A stretch of 64,000 bases of DNA from Allobosea sp. WAO (GTDB taxonomy: Bacteria; Pseudomonadota; Alphaproteobacteria; Rhizobiales; Beijerinckiaceae). The position numbers and the translations under genes are program-made. This document shows, in pieces, positions 16,496 to 25,180 of the stretch. The stretch covers positions 305,042 through 369,041 of the forward strand of contig NZ_JXTJ01000010.1 in assembly GCF_001509835.1 (NCBI RefSeq). Direction: 5' to 3'. Under the pieces are notes generated by a model. It was given only the letters and a program-made list of their open reading frames with translations. It was not told the DNA's origin and ran no database searches. Each line of letters opens with the position of its first letter. Position 1 is the stretch's first letter.

Positions 16496-18544
16496 ATGTC
16501 TCCTGCACTAACAGTCGCCTGGCATCTGCAGCTCGTGCTGGTTGGCCTCTCAGTGGGACTGATCGCGACCTGCCTCCCGAAAGCGATACCGCTTTCGCGC
16601 TCCGCGCGGTTTGTCGCGGGCGTCTGCCTGGCGCCTTCCATCGTTGCGCTGACGACGATCGTGTTCGCGCATCTTGTCCCGCGAAGCCCACTGCGGCTCT
16701 TCGCCTTCGTGCCCCTGCTGGTGATCGTTCCCGCCGCACTGGCGAGTTTCCATTTCTTGCGGCCGAGCGCGTCCCTGGCGTCTCCAGGGCGGCTCGTCGG
16801 CATCCGGCCTGGCTCTCTGCAGATCACCTTGCTCGGGCTCTTCGCCATGGCGGGGGTCGGCTCCGTGCTCTATTTCGCGGGGCACGTCTTCGCCCACAAC
16901 TTCGTCAGAACGCCATCGGGCGGCGATGCGACGCAATACCTGGCACAGGCTTTCCACTTCGCCAGTCATCGGGATGGCTGGCGAATCATTGGCGGAGCGG
17001 GGCTGGCGGACGGCTCCCTGCGCGGCGATCTGCATGGCCCGTTCTGGACGGCCTATCTCGCTTCGGCGATCGCGGCGACTGGGGCCCGCCCAAATGGGGC
17101 CAATCTGGCCGCGCCCGGTGCGATCATCGCGACGGTGCCACTGCTGTTGCTAAGCCTGGCCCTGCTGTTCCAGCGCGTGCGCGGCGTCTCGCCTACCCTT
17201 CTGACGATCATTCTGCTCTTCAGCATTCCCGGCCTCGGCTACATGGTTTCGTCCCATAGCCGCGATGCGTTTCGACTGATCCCGCTCCTGTGTCTGATCG
17301 CCCTGTTCGTCGGCTGCTGTGCGTCGCCGATCCACAGCGCGAGGCGCATTCTGCCGGTCGCGGCCAGTTTCGCGGCGGCGGCATTCTTCACTGCCGGCGG
17401 CCATTCGCTCGCGATCTTCCTGGTGCCGCTCACGGCGCTCGGCGGTTGCGCCGCACTCCTGCTGTCGCGCACGCAAGGCCGCTATCGCTTTGGGCAACGT
17501 TTCCGGCTCGGGCTGTGCCTCGGCATCGCGACCGGCCTTGGCGCGGTGGTCGGTTTCGGCCATCTGATCGTGAACCTGGTCCGGACGGGCTCGCTGAGTG
17601 CGGGTAATGTCACCAGCGACGAGGTCCTGGCGGGTACGCCCTACGCGCCGCTTCTGAAGCTCTACAACGACAAGCGCGTCATCTCCGAGGATCTGCTCCA
17701 CAATCCGATCCTGACGCTGTTCACCCGCGATCTCGGACCTGTTCAACAGATCCTGGCCTATTGCGGCTTTTCGGTCGCGATCATCTGCGTTGTCCTGGCG
17801 CTGGTGCGCTTCATCCGTCGCAGGCCGAGCTCCCCGGTGGCTATGATCCTGATCTGCCTGAGTCTGATCCTGATCATGCAGTCGGTTCTTTTTTCGGGCT
17901 GGCTCGATTTCGGCGGCCATGCGGTCTCGCAATGGCTGGCGATGAATTCGCGCTATACGCTCCAGACCTATGTCCTGCTGTCGGCCATCTGCGCGTTGGT
18001 CGCTACGACGGCCTATGCGAGGCTGAGCGGCCGCGACATCGCGGCGCCGGGCGCGCCCGGCGAAAGGCAGGTCCCGGCCCTGCCGATCCGGCTGGCAGCT
18101 GGGGCGGCGGCCGCCGTCCTCGTCGTTGCGCTATCGCTGCAGGCCAAGGCCAATATCGGGCGCACCTTCTTTCCGATCTATACGCCGGGCTTGCGGGATC
18201 CGATCGTGGCCTTCGAGCAGAAATTGTCCGGCTACGGCGAGGATTGCCGCTACCTCAGCGAGGTCGATCAGCTGTCCTACCATTGGGCGAGGCCGCGGCT
18301 CATGATCTTCTCGGCGGTCAATCGCGAGCTCTTCCTGTTGAAGACAGCCGAGGAGATCGACCGCTATCTGCAACGCAACAACATCTGTGCAATTGCGGTC
18401 TATTCGAATTTCATCATGGCTTCGATGCCGACGGGCTATCCGTTCAAGGACTATCTGAGCGACCCTGATTACATCATCAACGGTACGGATCCGAGTTCCT
18501 ATCTATGGCTCTTCGTCCGGCGCAAGGCCTTGAGAGAGTCGTAG
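16496..18544 (+). CDS. Polytopic membrane protein of the polysaccharide locus (paralogue 2)
   Basis: A 682-residue multi-span membrane protein homologous to the product at 6919. The shared landmarks are GGDATQYLAQAFHFASHR, GLADGSLRGDLHGPFWTAY and the C-terminal CRYLSE...NNICAIAVY. Overall hydrophobic profile and length also match. I do not recognise a named family. The large number of membrane segments plus conserved periplasmic-type loops suggest a GT-C-like glycosyltransferase or a polymerase/ligase-type function. It stands between the toroid-like protein and a flippase-like membrane protein. The two copies in one locus probably act at different steps or on different lipid-linked sugars, by inference. 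Confidence 0.85.
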   Translation: MSPALTVAWHLQLVLVGLSVGLIATCLPKAIPLSRSARFVAGVCLAPSIVALTTIVFAHLVPRSPLRLFAFVPLLVIVPAALASFHFLRPSASLASPGRLVGIRPGSLQITLLGLFAMAGVGSVLYFAGHVFAHNFVRTPSGGDATQYLAQAFHFASHRDGWRIIGGAGLADGSLRGDLHGPFWTAYLASAIAATGARPNGANLAAPGAIIATVPLLLLSLALLFQRVRGVSPTLLTIILLFSIPGLGYMVSSHSRDAFRLIPLLCLIALFVGCCASPIHSARRILPVAASFAAAAFFTAGGHSLAIFLVPLTALGGCAALLLSRTQGRYRFGQRFRLGLCLGIATGLGAVVGFGHLIVNLVRTGSLSAGNVTSDEVLAGTPYAPLLKLYNDKRVISEDLLHNPILTLFTRDLGPVQQILAYCGFSVAIICVVLALVRFIRRRPSSPVAMILICLSLILIMQSVLFSGWLDFGGHAVSQWLAMNSRYTLQTYVLLSAICALVATTAYARLSGRDIAAPGAPGERQVPALPIRLAAGAAAAVLVVALSLQAKANIGRTFFPIYTPGLRDPIVAFEQKLSGYGEDCRYLSEVDQLSYHWARPRLMIFSAVNRELFLLKTAEEIDRYLQRNNICAIAVYSNFIMASMPTGYPFKDYLSDPDYIINGTDPSSYLWLFVRRKALRES

Positions 18545-18623
18545 AAATGCCGCTCGCGACTGCGCTGCCTGTTTTCGAACTTCGATGCCGCCATGAGCTG
18601 CCGCGCCGCTTGCGGAGCCCGGC

Positions 18624-19604
18624 GTGAGCAACCTTCTGACGCGCAAGCGCCTGCTCTGGGGCGCAGGGCTGCTGGTTGGAGGCGCGGCGCTCTTCTATCT
18701 CTCACGCCATGTCGACTGGCGGGTCCTCGCGGCGCTCGGCCCCGGGACGCTGCTGGCATTGTGTGCGTCGACGATCCTGATGATCGTCCTGCACGCGGCC
18801 GGGGCAGCCGCCTTGCTCCATGGCATGCGCTATCCGGCACGGGTCGCCGACGTGATGACGGCGATGCTGGCCGCCGGTACCGTCAGCCTGGCGGGAGATC
18901 CCAAGCTCGGCGTGCCCGCGCGGCTTGCCTTCTACAAGATGCTGGCGAACATCCCCGTGAGCGTCGGCGCGGCGCAGACGACCATCGAGAGCCTCCTCTG
19001 GCTATTTCTGATGGGCGCGATCATGGTGATTCCCGGGCCGCTCGCCGGCGACCGCGCGCTGCCGCTTTCGCTTGCTGCCGCCGCGATGCTTGCGGTCGGG
19101 GTCGGGGCGGTTGCGCTCGGGCCCCCCGTGCTCGACCGGCTCTGGGGGATCGGGCGCCTGTTCCAGGCCTCCGGACCGATCCGGCGGTTTGTGCTGGAGC
19201 TGCGCAGCGCCATGCTCGGATTGCGGCCGGGCGCACTCGCGCTCGCGACGCTCTGGCTCGCCCTGACCTACGTCGTCGACGTCGCGTCGATCTGGTATCT
19301 CGGGCGGGCCTTGGGAGCCGACATCGCGCCGGCGGCCATCGGCCATGCCGTGGTAATCTCCTACCTCGCCGGGGCGGTCTCACTGCTGCCGCTCGGGCTG
19401 GGGGTCAGGGACGTCACCTTCGCGCTGCTGCTGCAGCAGGCCGGAGCGCCGCCCGAGGTCGCGGCCGGCATCGTCCTAAGCCATCGTACCTTGCGGACCG
19501 TGCTGCCTCTCCTGCTGGGGGTGGCTCTGACGCCCTGGGTCCTGCGCAGGGCCCGGGAGCCGGGTCCGGATCGCCGCCCGAGTGGCGAGAGGGCGGGCGA
19601 TTAA
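18624..19604 (+). CDS. Lysylphosphatidylglycerol synthase TM-region (UPF0104) family membrane protein
   Basis: A 326-residue membrane protein with about eight hydrophobic helices and the family's VISYLAGAVSLLPLGLGVRD signature near the C-terminus. It corresponds to the membrane half of MprF without the catalytic domain. Such proteins are found in glycan and hopanoid loci and have been proposed to flip or translocate lipid-linked substrates. The start is GTG at 18624, as no ATG precedes the homologous region. It follows paralogue 2 of the polytopic proteins by 79 bases. A partner role with the polyprenyl-phosphate GT2 at 12095 is inference. Confidence 0.88.
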   Translation: MSNLLTRKRLLWGAGLLVGGAALFYLSRHVDWRVLAALGPGTLLALCASTILMIVLHAAGAAALLHGMRYPARVADVMTAMLAAGTVSLAGDPKLGVPARLAFYKMLANIPVSVGAAQTTIESLLWLFLMGAIMVIPGPLAGDRALPLSLAAAAMLAVGVGAVALGPPVLDRLWGIGRLFQASGPIRRFVLELRSAMLGLRPGALALATLWLALTYVVDVASIWYLGRALGADIAPAAIGHAVVISYLAGAVSLLPLGLGVRDVTFALLLQQAGAPPEVAAGIVLSHRTLRTVLPLLLGVALTPWVLRRAREPGPDRRPSGERAGD

Positions 19605-19747
19605 GGCGCCGAAGCAGACCGCCCCCCGAGCCACCCGGCCGGGAGCTCGCGATCGATTTGCTTGTCAAGGCATCCGATTCTTACGTAAAGCGGGCTCATT
19701 CTGTGGCCCGGTGCTTTGAGCGGGCCATCAAGCAAACCGGATGTGTG

Positions 19748-21109
19748 ATGCCTTATTTGCAACGGCCGCCGCTGCTCGTGCTGTATCATCTGCGCGGCAC
19801 GGCGCAGCTGCCTCTGCGAACCGCTATCGCCGATCATTTGCAATGCTGGCGTCGGCATTCGCAATTTCCGGTCATCTACCACAATTACGCTTTCGGTTTC
19901 GATTGGGCCGACTATGCCGGCCTGCCGCTGTCGGGCGTGATCCTCGACACGCTGGCGTTGAACCTGCGCTGGTCCCCCGAGCTCTTCCGGGCCCGGACGA
20001 AGCCGTTGCTGGCCTTGCGGCAGTTCAAAGGGCCGAAGATCGCCATGCCGCAGGACGAGTTCATCCACACTGACGTGCTGTGCGAGTTCCTCGCCGCGAT
20101 CGGCGTCACCGATCTCCTCAGCGCCGGTTCCCGCGAGACGGCGGAGCAGATCTACCGCGAGGCGCTTCCCGATGTGCGGCTGGGCCAGAAGCTGACGGGC
20201 TATCTCGAGGATGAGACGCTCGATCGCATCGAACGGTCGGCGCGCGAGATCGGCGAGCGCGACATCGATGTCAGCTACCGCGCCTGGCATGCCGAGGCCT
20301 GGCTCGGAGAGCACGGCCGCCTGAAGGTCCAGGTGGCGCAGGAGACGATGGCGGCCAGCCCGGACTACCCGCAATTGCGCTTCGATGTCTCGACCAGCGA
20401 AAGCGACGTGTTGACCGGGGACGACTGGTACAGGTTCTTGCTGCGCTCCAGATGTGCGCTCGGGGTGGAGGGAGGCGCGAGCGTTCTCGACCGTGACGGC
20501 GCGATCGCGGCGCGAACGCGCGCCTACGTTGCCGAGCATCCGGAGGCGGATTTCGAAACGGTCCGGGAGGCCTGCTTCGCCGAGCACGAGGGAACGCTGG
20601 CGTTGTTTGCGATCGGCCCTCGCCATCTCGAAGCCTGCGCGACCCGCACCTGCCAGCTCCTCGTCAAGGGCGAGTATCAAGGCATTCTGAGAGCCGGCCA
20701 AGACTATATCGCGATCAACCGGGATTTCAGCAATCTGCCCGACGTTCTGGATCGCGTGGCGCGCCGGGATCCGGCGCTGGCGGCTGCTGCCGAGAGTGCC
20801 TATCAGCGTGTCGTCGCGTCGGGCGACTACACCTACCAGGCTTTCGTCCGTCGCGTCGAAGCTGACATTCTCCTGCCGCGCTTGGGTTTCTTTTCGCGGG
20901 TGCTGTCGCCCTCCACGGCCAGGCGCATCGAGAGGGCGATCGGGCGTCACAAGCTGATCGAGGACTTCGCCCTCGCCGAGGCGCTTGAATTCCTGCCGCA
21001 TCGATACGACTACGAGCACAGCCAGGAGCCGGCCTGGCAGGCTGCGCGGGAGAGGGCTCGGAAGCTCGCCGAAGAAGAAGGGCTGCTCCTCGATCCCGAC
21101 TGGCAGTGA
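19748..21109 (+). CDS. CgeB-like glycosyltransferase (paralogue A)
   Basis: About 453 residues. The C-terminal two-thirds resemble the CgeB/Glyco_trans_1_2 type of GT-B enzyme. Conserved features are LGVEGGASVLDRDG, IGPRHLEAC, GEYQGIL, DFSNL and a terminal Tyr-x-Tyr-x-Ala-Phe-like segment. The same landmarks occur in the product at 31698, so the two are paralogues. The frame is open far upstream through an antisense-like stretch, but sequence resemblance and composition begin near 19748, where the ATG (or the preceding GTG) is the likely start. It would transfer a sugar to a nascent glycan in the cytoplasm. Donor and acceptor are unknown. Confidence 0.82.
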   Translation: MPYLQRPPLLVLYHLRGTAQLPLRTAIADHLQCWRRHSQFPVIYHNYAFGFDWADYAGLPLSGVILDTLALNLRWSPELFRARTKPLLALRQFKGPKIAMPQDEFIHTDVLCEFLAAIGVTDLLSAGSRETAEQIYREALPDVRLGQKLTGYLEDETLDRIERSAREIGERDIDVSYRAWHAEAWLGEHGRLKVQVAQETMAASPDYPQLRFDVSTSESDVLTGDDWYRFLLRSRCALGVEGGASVLDRDGAIAARTRAYVAEHPEADFETVREACFAEHEGTLALFAIGPRHLEACATRTCQLLVKGEYQGILRAGQDYIAINRDFSNLPDVLDRVARRDPALAAAAESAYQRVVASGDYTYQAFVRRVEADILLPRLGFFSRVLSPSTARRIERAIGRHKLIEDFALAEALEFLPHRYDYEHSQEPAWQAARERARKLAEEEGLLLDPDWQ

Positions 21110-21259
21110 GCCGTGCTGCGCCGCAACGGCATGACTCTGAGTGGCCCGATCTTGCAGGCGCGTGGGGCTGACAAGGCCGTCGTTGCCTGTTAAAGCGCCC
21201 CTTCCGCCAGCCGTCGCTCTGGCCGGCATCGGGACTATTCTCGAAGGAGTTCGTTTCAC

Positions 21260-23197
21260 ATGTGCGGAATCGCTGGAGCAGCATCGCTGTCCCGCTCCCC
21301 GATTGTGCGTCTGGATCGCGCTCTAGCGGCGATGAGCCACCTGATCGCGCATCGCGGCCCCGATGGGCACGGCTTCTGGCGCGCGGCTGACGACAGTTGC
21401 GGCTTGGCCCACAGGCGGCTGGCGATCATCGATCTGTCTCCGTCGGGACATCAGCCGATGACGGCGCCGAACGGGACGGTGCTGACGTTCAACGGCGAAA
21501 TCTACAATTACCGTGAGCTCATGGAGGAGCTGCGCGAGGGCTGGACGTTCCGCTCCAGCTCCGACAGCGAAACGATCCTCGCCGCCTATGCCCGCTGGGG
21601 CACGGATTGCCTGACGCATCTGCGCGGCATGTTCGCGTTCGCGATTCATGACGGCAAGCGCCTGTTCGCGGCGCGCGATCGCTTCGGCATCAAGCCGTTC
21701 TACTATGCCGTGGTCGACGGAACGCTGTATTTCGCATCGGAGATGAAGGCGCTCTTGCCGCTTCTTCCCGAGGTCGCGACCGACCCGGACGCGCTCGCCG
21801 AATACATGACCTTCCAGTACACGATCGGCGAGAAGACGCTGTTCCGGCATATCCACACCCTGTTGCCGGGGCATGCGCTGACGGTCGAGAACGGCGAGCT
21901 GCGCATCTTCCGCTACTGGGATGTGCACTACGACGTCGATTTCGATCACTCGCCGCGCTGGTTCGGCGAGGAGATGCGCTCCAGGCTCTCCGACTCGGTG
22001 AAGATGCATCTGCGCTCGGACGTGCCGGTCGGCGCCTATATCTCGGGCGGCATCGATTCCAGCCTGATCGGTATCCTGGCGGGGCGCGAGGAGGCCTCCG
22101 GCCGGATCGGCTTCCACGGCAAGTTCACGGATTTCCCGGGCTACGACGAGAGCAATTACGCAGAGGCAGCTTGCCGCGACGGCGGCATCGAGTTGCATCA
22201 GATCGAGATCACCGCGAACGATTTTCGCGATAACATCGAGAAGGTGCTCTTCCATCTCGACACGCCGGTCGGTGGCCCCGGCTCGTTCCCGCAATACATG
22301 GTCTCGGAACTGGCGGCACGCCATGTCAAGGTCGTTCTCGGGGGGCAGGGCGGTGACGAGATCTTCGGCGGCTATGCGCGCTACCTGATCGCCTATCTCG
22401 AGCAGGCCCTAAAGGCCTCGATCGACGGGACGCAGCGCAATGGCAACTTCGTCGTCACGCCGGAATCGATCATTCCGCATCTGACCGTTCTGCAGGAATA
22501 CAAGCCGCTGATCCGGCAGCTCTTCTCCAAGGGTCTGTTCGGGCCGCTCGACGAGCGCTATTTCCGGCTGATCGACCGTTCGGCCGACATGGGCGACGAA
22601 GTCGACTGGTCGGCGCTTGATCTCGCCGGCGTCTTCGCGCGCTTCCAGGCGATCTTCAATTCCGAGCGCAATGTGCGCAAGGAAGCCTATTTCGACTCGA
22701 TGACGCATTTCGACTTCAAGTGCCTGCTGCCGGCGCTGCTGCAGGTCGAGGACAGGATGTCGATGGCGCACGGCCTGGAGTCACGCGTGCCGCTGCTCGA
22801 CCATTCCGTGGTCGAGTTCGCCGCGACGATACCGGCCGACATCAAGTTCAAGGGCGGCCAGATGAAGCATTTCATCAAGTCGACCTTCGCCGCCGACCTG
22901 CCTCAGGAACTGGCGCAGCGTCGCGACAAGATGGGCTTCCCGGTACCGCTCAAGGAGTGGTTCTCCGGCGAGCTCAAGGGCATGGTCTCGGACATCTTCG
23001 CGACCCAGAAGACCCGGCATCGGGAGTTCTTCAACTCCGACGTCATCCTCGCCAATTTCGACAAGGGCGAGCGTTTCTCGCGCAAGACCTGGGGGCTTCT
23101 CAGCCTCGAGCTCTGGCACCAGATTTTCCACGACCGCGCCGCCGACTACAGGCGGATGCTCGACGAGGTCGAGCCGGCGCGCGTCGCGGCCCAGTAA
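21260..23197 (+). CDS. asnB: Asparagine synthase (glutamine-hydrolysing), second AsnB-type
   Basis: A 645-residue AsnB-type amidotransferase, the second in the locus. Cys2 is the glutaminase nucleophile, with HRGPDGHGFW, HRRLAIIDL and FNGEIYNYREL. The ATP loop is Ser262-Ser268 (SGGIDSS), followed by LGGQGGDEIFGGYARY and RVPLLDHSVVEF. All key residues appear intact. It is followed 24 bases later by three SDR epimerases in the same direction, suggesting an operon that makes and amidates an unusual sugar. The two AsnB copies are clearly diverged from each other (for example GDG/GHG and loop lengths), so they probably do not share a substrate. Ordinary asparagine synthesis remains possible. Confidence 0.93.
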   Translation: MCGIAGAASLSRSPIVRLDRALAAMSHLIAHRGPDGHGFWRAADDSCGLAHRRLAIIDLSPSGHQPMTAPNGTVLTFNGEIYNYRELMEELREGWTFRSSSDSETILAAYARWGTDCLTHLRGMFAFAIHDGKRLFAARDRFGIKPFYYAVVDGTLYFASEMKALLPLLPEVATDPDALAEYMTFQYTIGEKTLFRHIHTLLPGHALTVENGELRIFRYWDVHYDVDFDHSPRWFGEEMRSRLSDSVKMHLRSDVPVGAYISGGIDSSLIGILAGREEASGRIGFHGKFTDFPGYDESNYAEAACRDGGIELHQIEITANDFRDNIEKVLFHLDTPVGGPGSFPQYMVSELAARHVKVVLGGQGGDEIFGGYARYLIAYLEQALKASIDGTQRNGNFVVTPESIIPHLTVLQEYKPLIRQLFSKGLFGPLDERYFRLIDRSADMGDEVDWSALDLAGVFARFQAIFNSERNVRKEAYFDSMTHFDFKCLLPALLQVEDRMSMAHGLESRVPLLDHSVVEFAATIPADIKFKGGQMKHFIKSTFAADLPQELAQRRDKMGFPVPLKEWFSGELKGMVSDIFATQKTRHREFFNSDVILANFDKGERFSRKTWGLLSLELWHQIFHDRAADYRRMLDEVEPARVAAQ

Positions 23198-23221
23198 ACC
23201 AGCGCTTACAGGATCAGCGGC

Positions 23222-24181
23222 ATGAAGGTCTTCATTACCGGCGGCTCCGGCCAGGTCGGCTCGACTGCGGCGGACATGTTCCTCGCACGTGGCGATACCG
23301 TGATGTCGCTCGAGAATTTCTCGACCGGCCGACGGGACAATCTGCTCGACCAGGAGCGCCTGACCCAGGTCGAGGGCTCGATCACCGATTGGAAGCTGGT
23401 CGACCAGCTGTTCTCCGACTTCAAGCCGGACGTCGTCGTGCACACCGCCGCATCCTACAAGGATCCGGAGGACTGGGAGACCGATGCTCTGGTCAACGCG
23501 GTCGGTGGTGCCAACATCGCCAAGGGCTGCAAGCTCCACAAGGTCGGCCGGCTGATCTACTTCCAGACGGCGCTGTGCTACGGCACCAAGCCGCTGCAGC
23601 AGCCGATCACGCTCGATCACCCGATCAGCCCGGTCAATTCGAGCTATGCGATCTCGAAGACCGCGGGCGAGCACTATGTCCAGTTCTCGGGCGTCGACTG
23701 GGTGACCTTCCGGCTCGCCAACGTCATCGGCCCGCGCAATGTCTCCGGGCCGTTGCCGATCTTCTATGGTCGCCTCGCCGAAGGGAAGAAGTGCTTCGTC
23801 ACACCGGCGCGGCGCGATTTCTGCTATGCCGGCGACCTCGCCAAGGTCGTGGTCCAGGCCGCCGACGGCAAGGGCGACGGCACCTATCACTTCTCGTCCG
23901 GCAAGGACGTGGCGATCAAGGAATTGTACGACGCCGTCGTCAAGGCGATGAAGCTCAACGACTATCCCGAGCCCGAGGTCAAGCCGCTCGGCCCGGATGA
24001 TGCGGCCTCGATCCTGCTCGATCCCTCGCGCACCTTCGCCGATTTCGGCGATGTCGAGTTCACTCCGCTCGACGAGATCGCGCGGCTCTCGGTCGAGCGT
24101 TGGGAAAGGGAGGGGGTCGTCGGCGGCTACACCCATCTCAAGGAGGCTCGCGCCGACATCAAGACGGCGGCCAAGGGCTGA
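23222..24181 (+). CDS. NAD-dependent epimerase/dehydratase (extended SDR), tandem copy 1
   Basis: A 319-residue extended SDR of nucleotide-sugar type. The Rossmann loop TGGSGQVG lies at 6-13 and the catalytic Tyr142-x3-Lys146 in SYAISK. A Thr in FQTALCYG occupies the usual Ser/Thr position. It is strikingly similar to the next gene: AAxYKDPxDW, HTALxYG-like and RLANVxGPR segments are shared, so they are tandem duplicates. It would epimerise or dehydrate/oxidoreduce an NDP-sugar in the cytoplasm. Exact chemistry cannot be read from the sequence. It lies between the second AsnB gene and its duplicate. Confidence 0.92.
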   Translation: MKVFITGGSGQVGSTAADMFLARGDTVMSLENFSTGRRDNLLDQERLTQVEGSITDWKLVDQLFSDFKPDVVVHTAASYKDPEDWETDALVNAVGGANIAKGCKLHKVGRLIYFQTALCYGTKPLQQPITLDHPISPVNSSYAISKTAGEHYVQFSGVDWVTFRLANVIGPRNVSGPLPIFYGRLAEGKKCFVTPARRDFCYAGDLAKVVVQAADGKGDGTYHFSSGKDVAIKELYDAVVKAMKLNDYPEPEVKPLGPDDAASILLDPSRTFADFGDVEFTPLDEIARLSVERWEREGVVGGYTHLKEARADIKTAAKG

Positions 24182-24189
24182 GGGGTTCC

Positions 24190-25131
24190 ATGCGTATCCT
24201 GATCACCGGCGGGGCGGGCTGCCTCGGCTCCAACCTGACCGAGCGTTATCTCGACGCCGGCCACGAGGTGCTGGTACTCGACAATTTCGCCACCGGGCAT
24301 CGCGGTTCGCTGCCGGAGGTGCATCCGGGCATGCGCCTGGTCGAGGGCAGGGTCGAGGACCGCGCGCTGGTCGACCGGCTGTTCGCGGAGTTCAAGCCGA
24401 GCCATGTGATCCATTCGGCCGCGGCCTACAAGGATCCGGACGACTGGATCGAGGATACGCGCACCAATGTCGAAGGCACGATCCATGTCGTCGAGGCGGC
24501 AAAGGCGGCAGGCGTAAAGCGCTTCGTCAACTTCCACACCGCGCTCGGCTACGGCCGGCCGGAGCGGCTGCCGATTCCTGCCGATGCGCCGGCGCGTCCG
24601 TTCACCAGCTATGGCATCTCGAAGCAGGCTGGCGAGAACTATCTCGCCATGTCGGGGTTGCCCTTCGTCTCGCTCCGGCTCGCCAACGTCACCGGGCCGC
24701 GGCTGGCGATCGGCCCGATTCCGACCTTCTATACCCGGTTGAAGGCGGGCAAGGGCTGCTTCTGCTCGAAGACGGTGCGCGACTTCATCGATATGGATGA
24801 TTTCTTCTCGGTGATGGACGTCGTGATGGCGGAGGGCGCGCCGACCGGCGTCTTCAACGTCTCCACCGGCACCGGACATACGATCAAGGAAATCTTCGAC
24901 ATCGTCGTCGATCACCTCGGGATCACGCTGGCGGAACCGGTCCCGGAGGTGGAGCCCGGTGCCGACGACGTGCCCGCCGTCGTGCTCGACCCGTCGAAGA
25001 CGATCGAGACCTTCGGCTGGCAGCCGCGCTACTCCTTCGAGCAGACCATCCGGCGCATGCTCGGCTGGTATGACACGCACGGCGTCACTGCGATCTACAG
25101 CCACCTGAAGGCGCCTCCGGCGAAGGCTTGA
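24190..25131 (+). CDS. NAD-dependent epimerase/dehydratase (extended SDR), tandem copy 2
   Basis: A 313-residue extended SDR, paralogous to the preceding gene. The glycine loop is TGGAGCLG at 6-13, and the catalytic Tyr141-x3-Lys145 lies in SYGISK with Thr in FHTALGYG. DNFATGHRGS after beta-2 points to NAD(H) use, as in GalE-like enzymes. I chose the ATG at 24190 because MRILITGGAG is the family start; the frame runs upstream inside copy 1. It starts 9 bases after copy 1 stops. A pair of related SDRs could catalyse sequential or mirror epimerisations of the same NDP-sugar, which is inference. Confidence 0.92.
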   Translation: MRILITGGAGCLGSNLTERYLDAGHEVLVLDNFATGHRGSLPEVHPGMRLVEGRVEDRALVDRLFAEFKPSHVIHSAAAYKDPDDWIEDTRTNVEGTIHVVEAAKAAGVKRFVNFHTALGYGRPERLPIPADAPARPFTSYGISKQAGENYLAMSGLPFVSLRLANVTGPRLAIGPIPTFYTRLKAGKGCFCSKTVRDFIDMDDFFSVMDVVMAEGAPTGVFNVSTGTGHTIKEIFDIVVDHLGITLAEPVPEVEPGADDVPAVVLDPSKTIETFGWQPRYSFEQTIRRMLGWYDTHGVTAIYSHLKAPPAKA

Positions 25132-25180
25132 CGCCGTCACCGGGGCCCATTGCCGCCCACTTTCCGAACGGACCCATTCG

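Noticed and set aside
18593..19747. Upstream part of the frame that leads into the CgeB-like gene at 19748
   Set aside because: It overlaps the LPG_synthase_TM-like gene in another frame. Its translation is Arg/Ala/Gly-rich without motif, so the gene was started at 19748.
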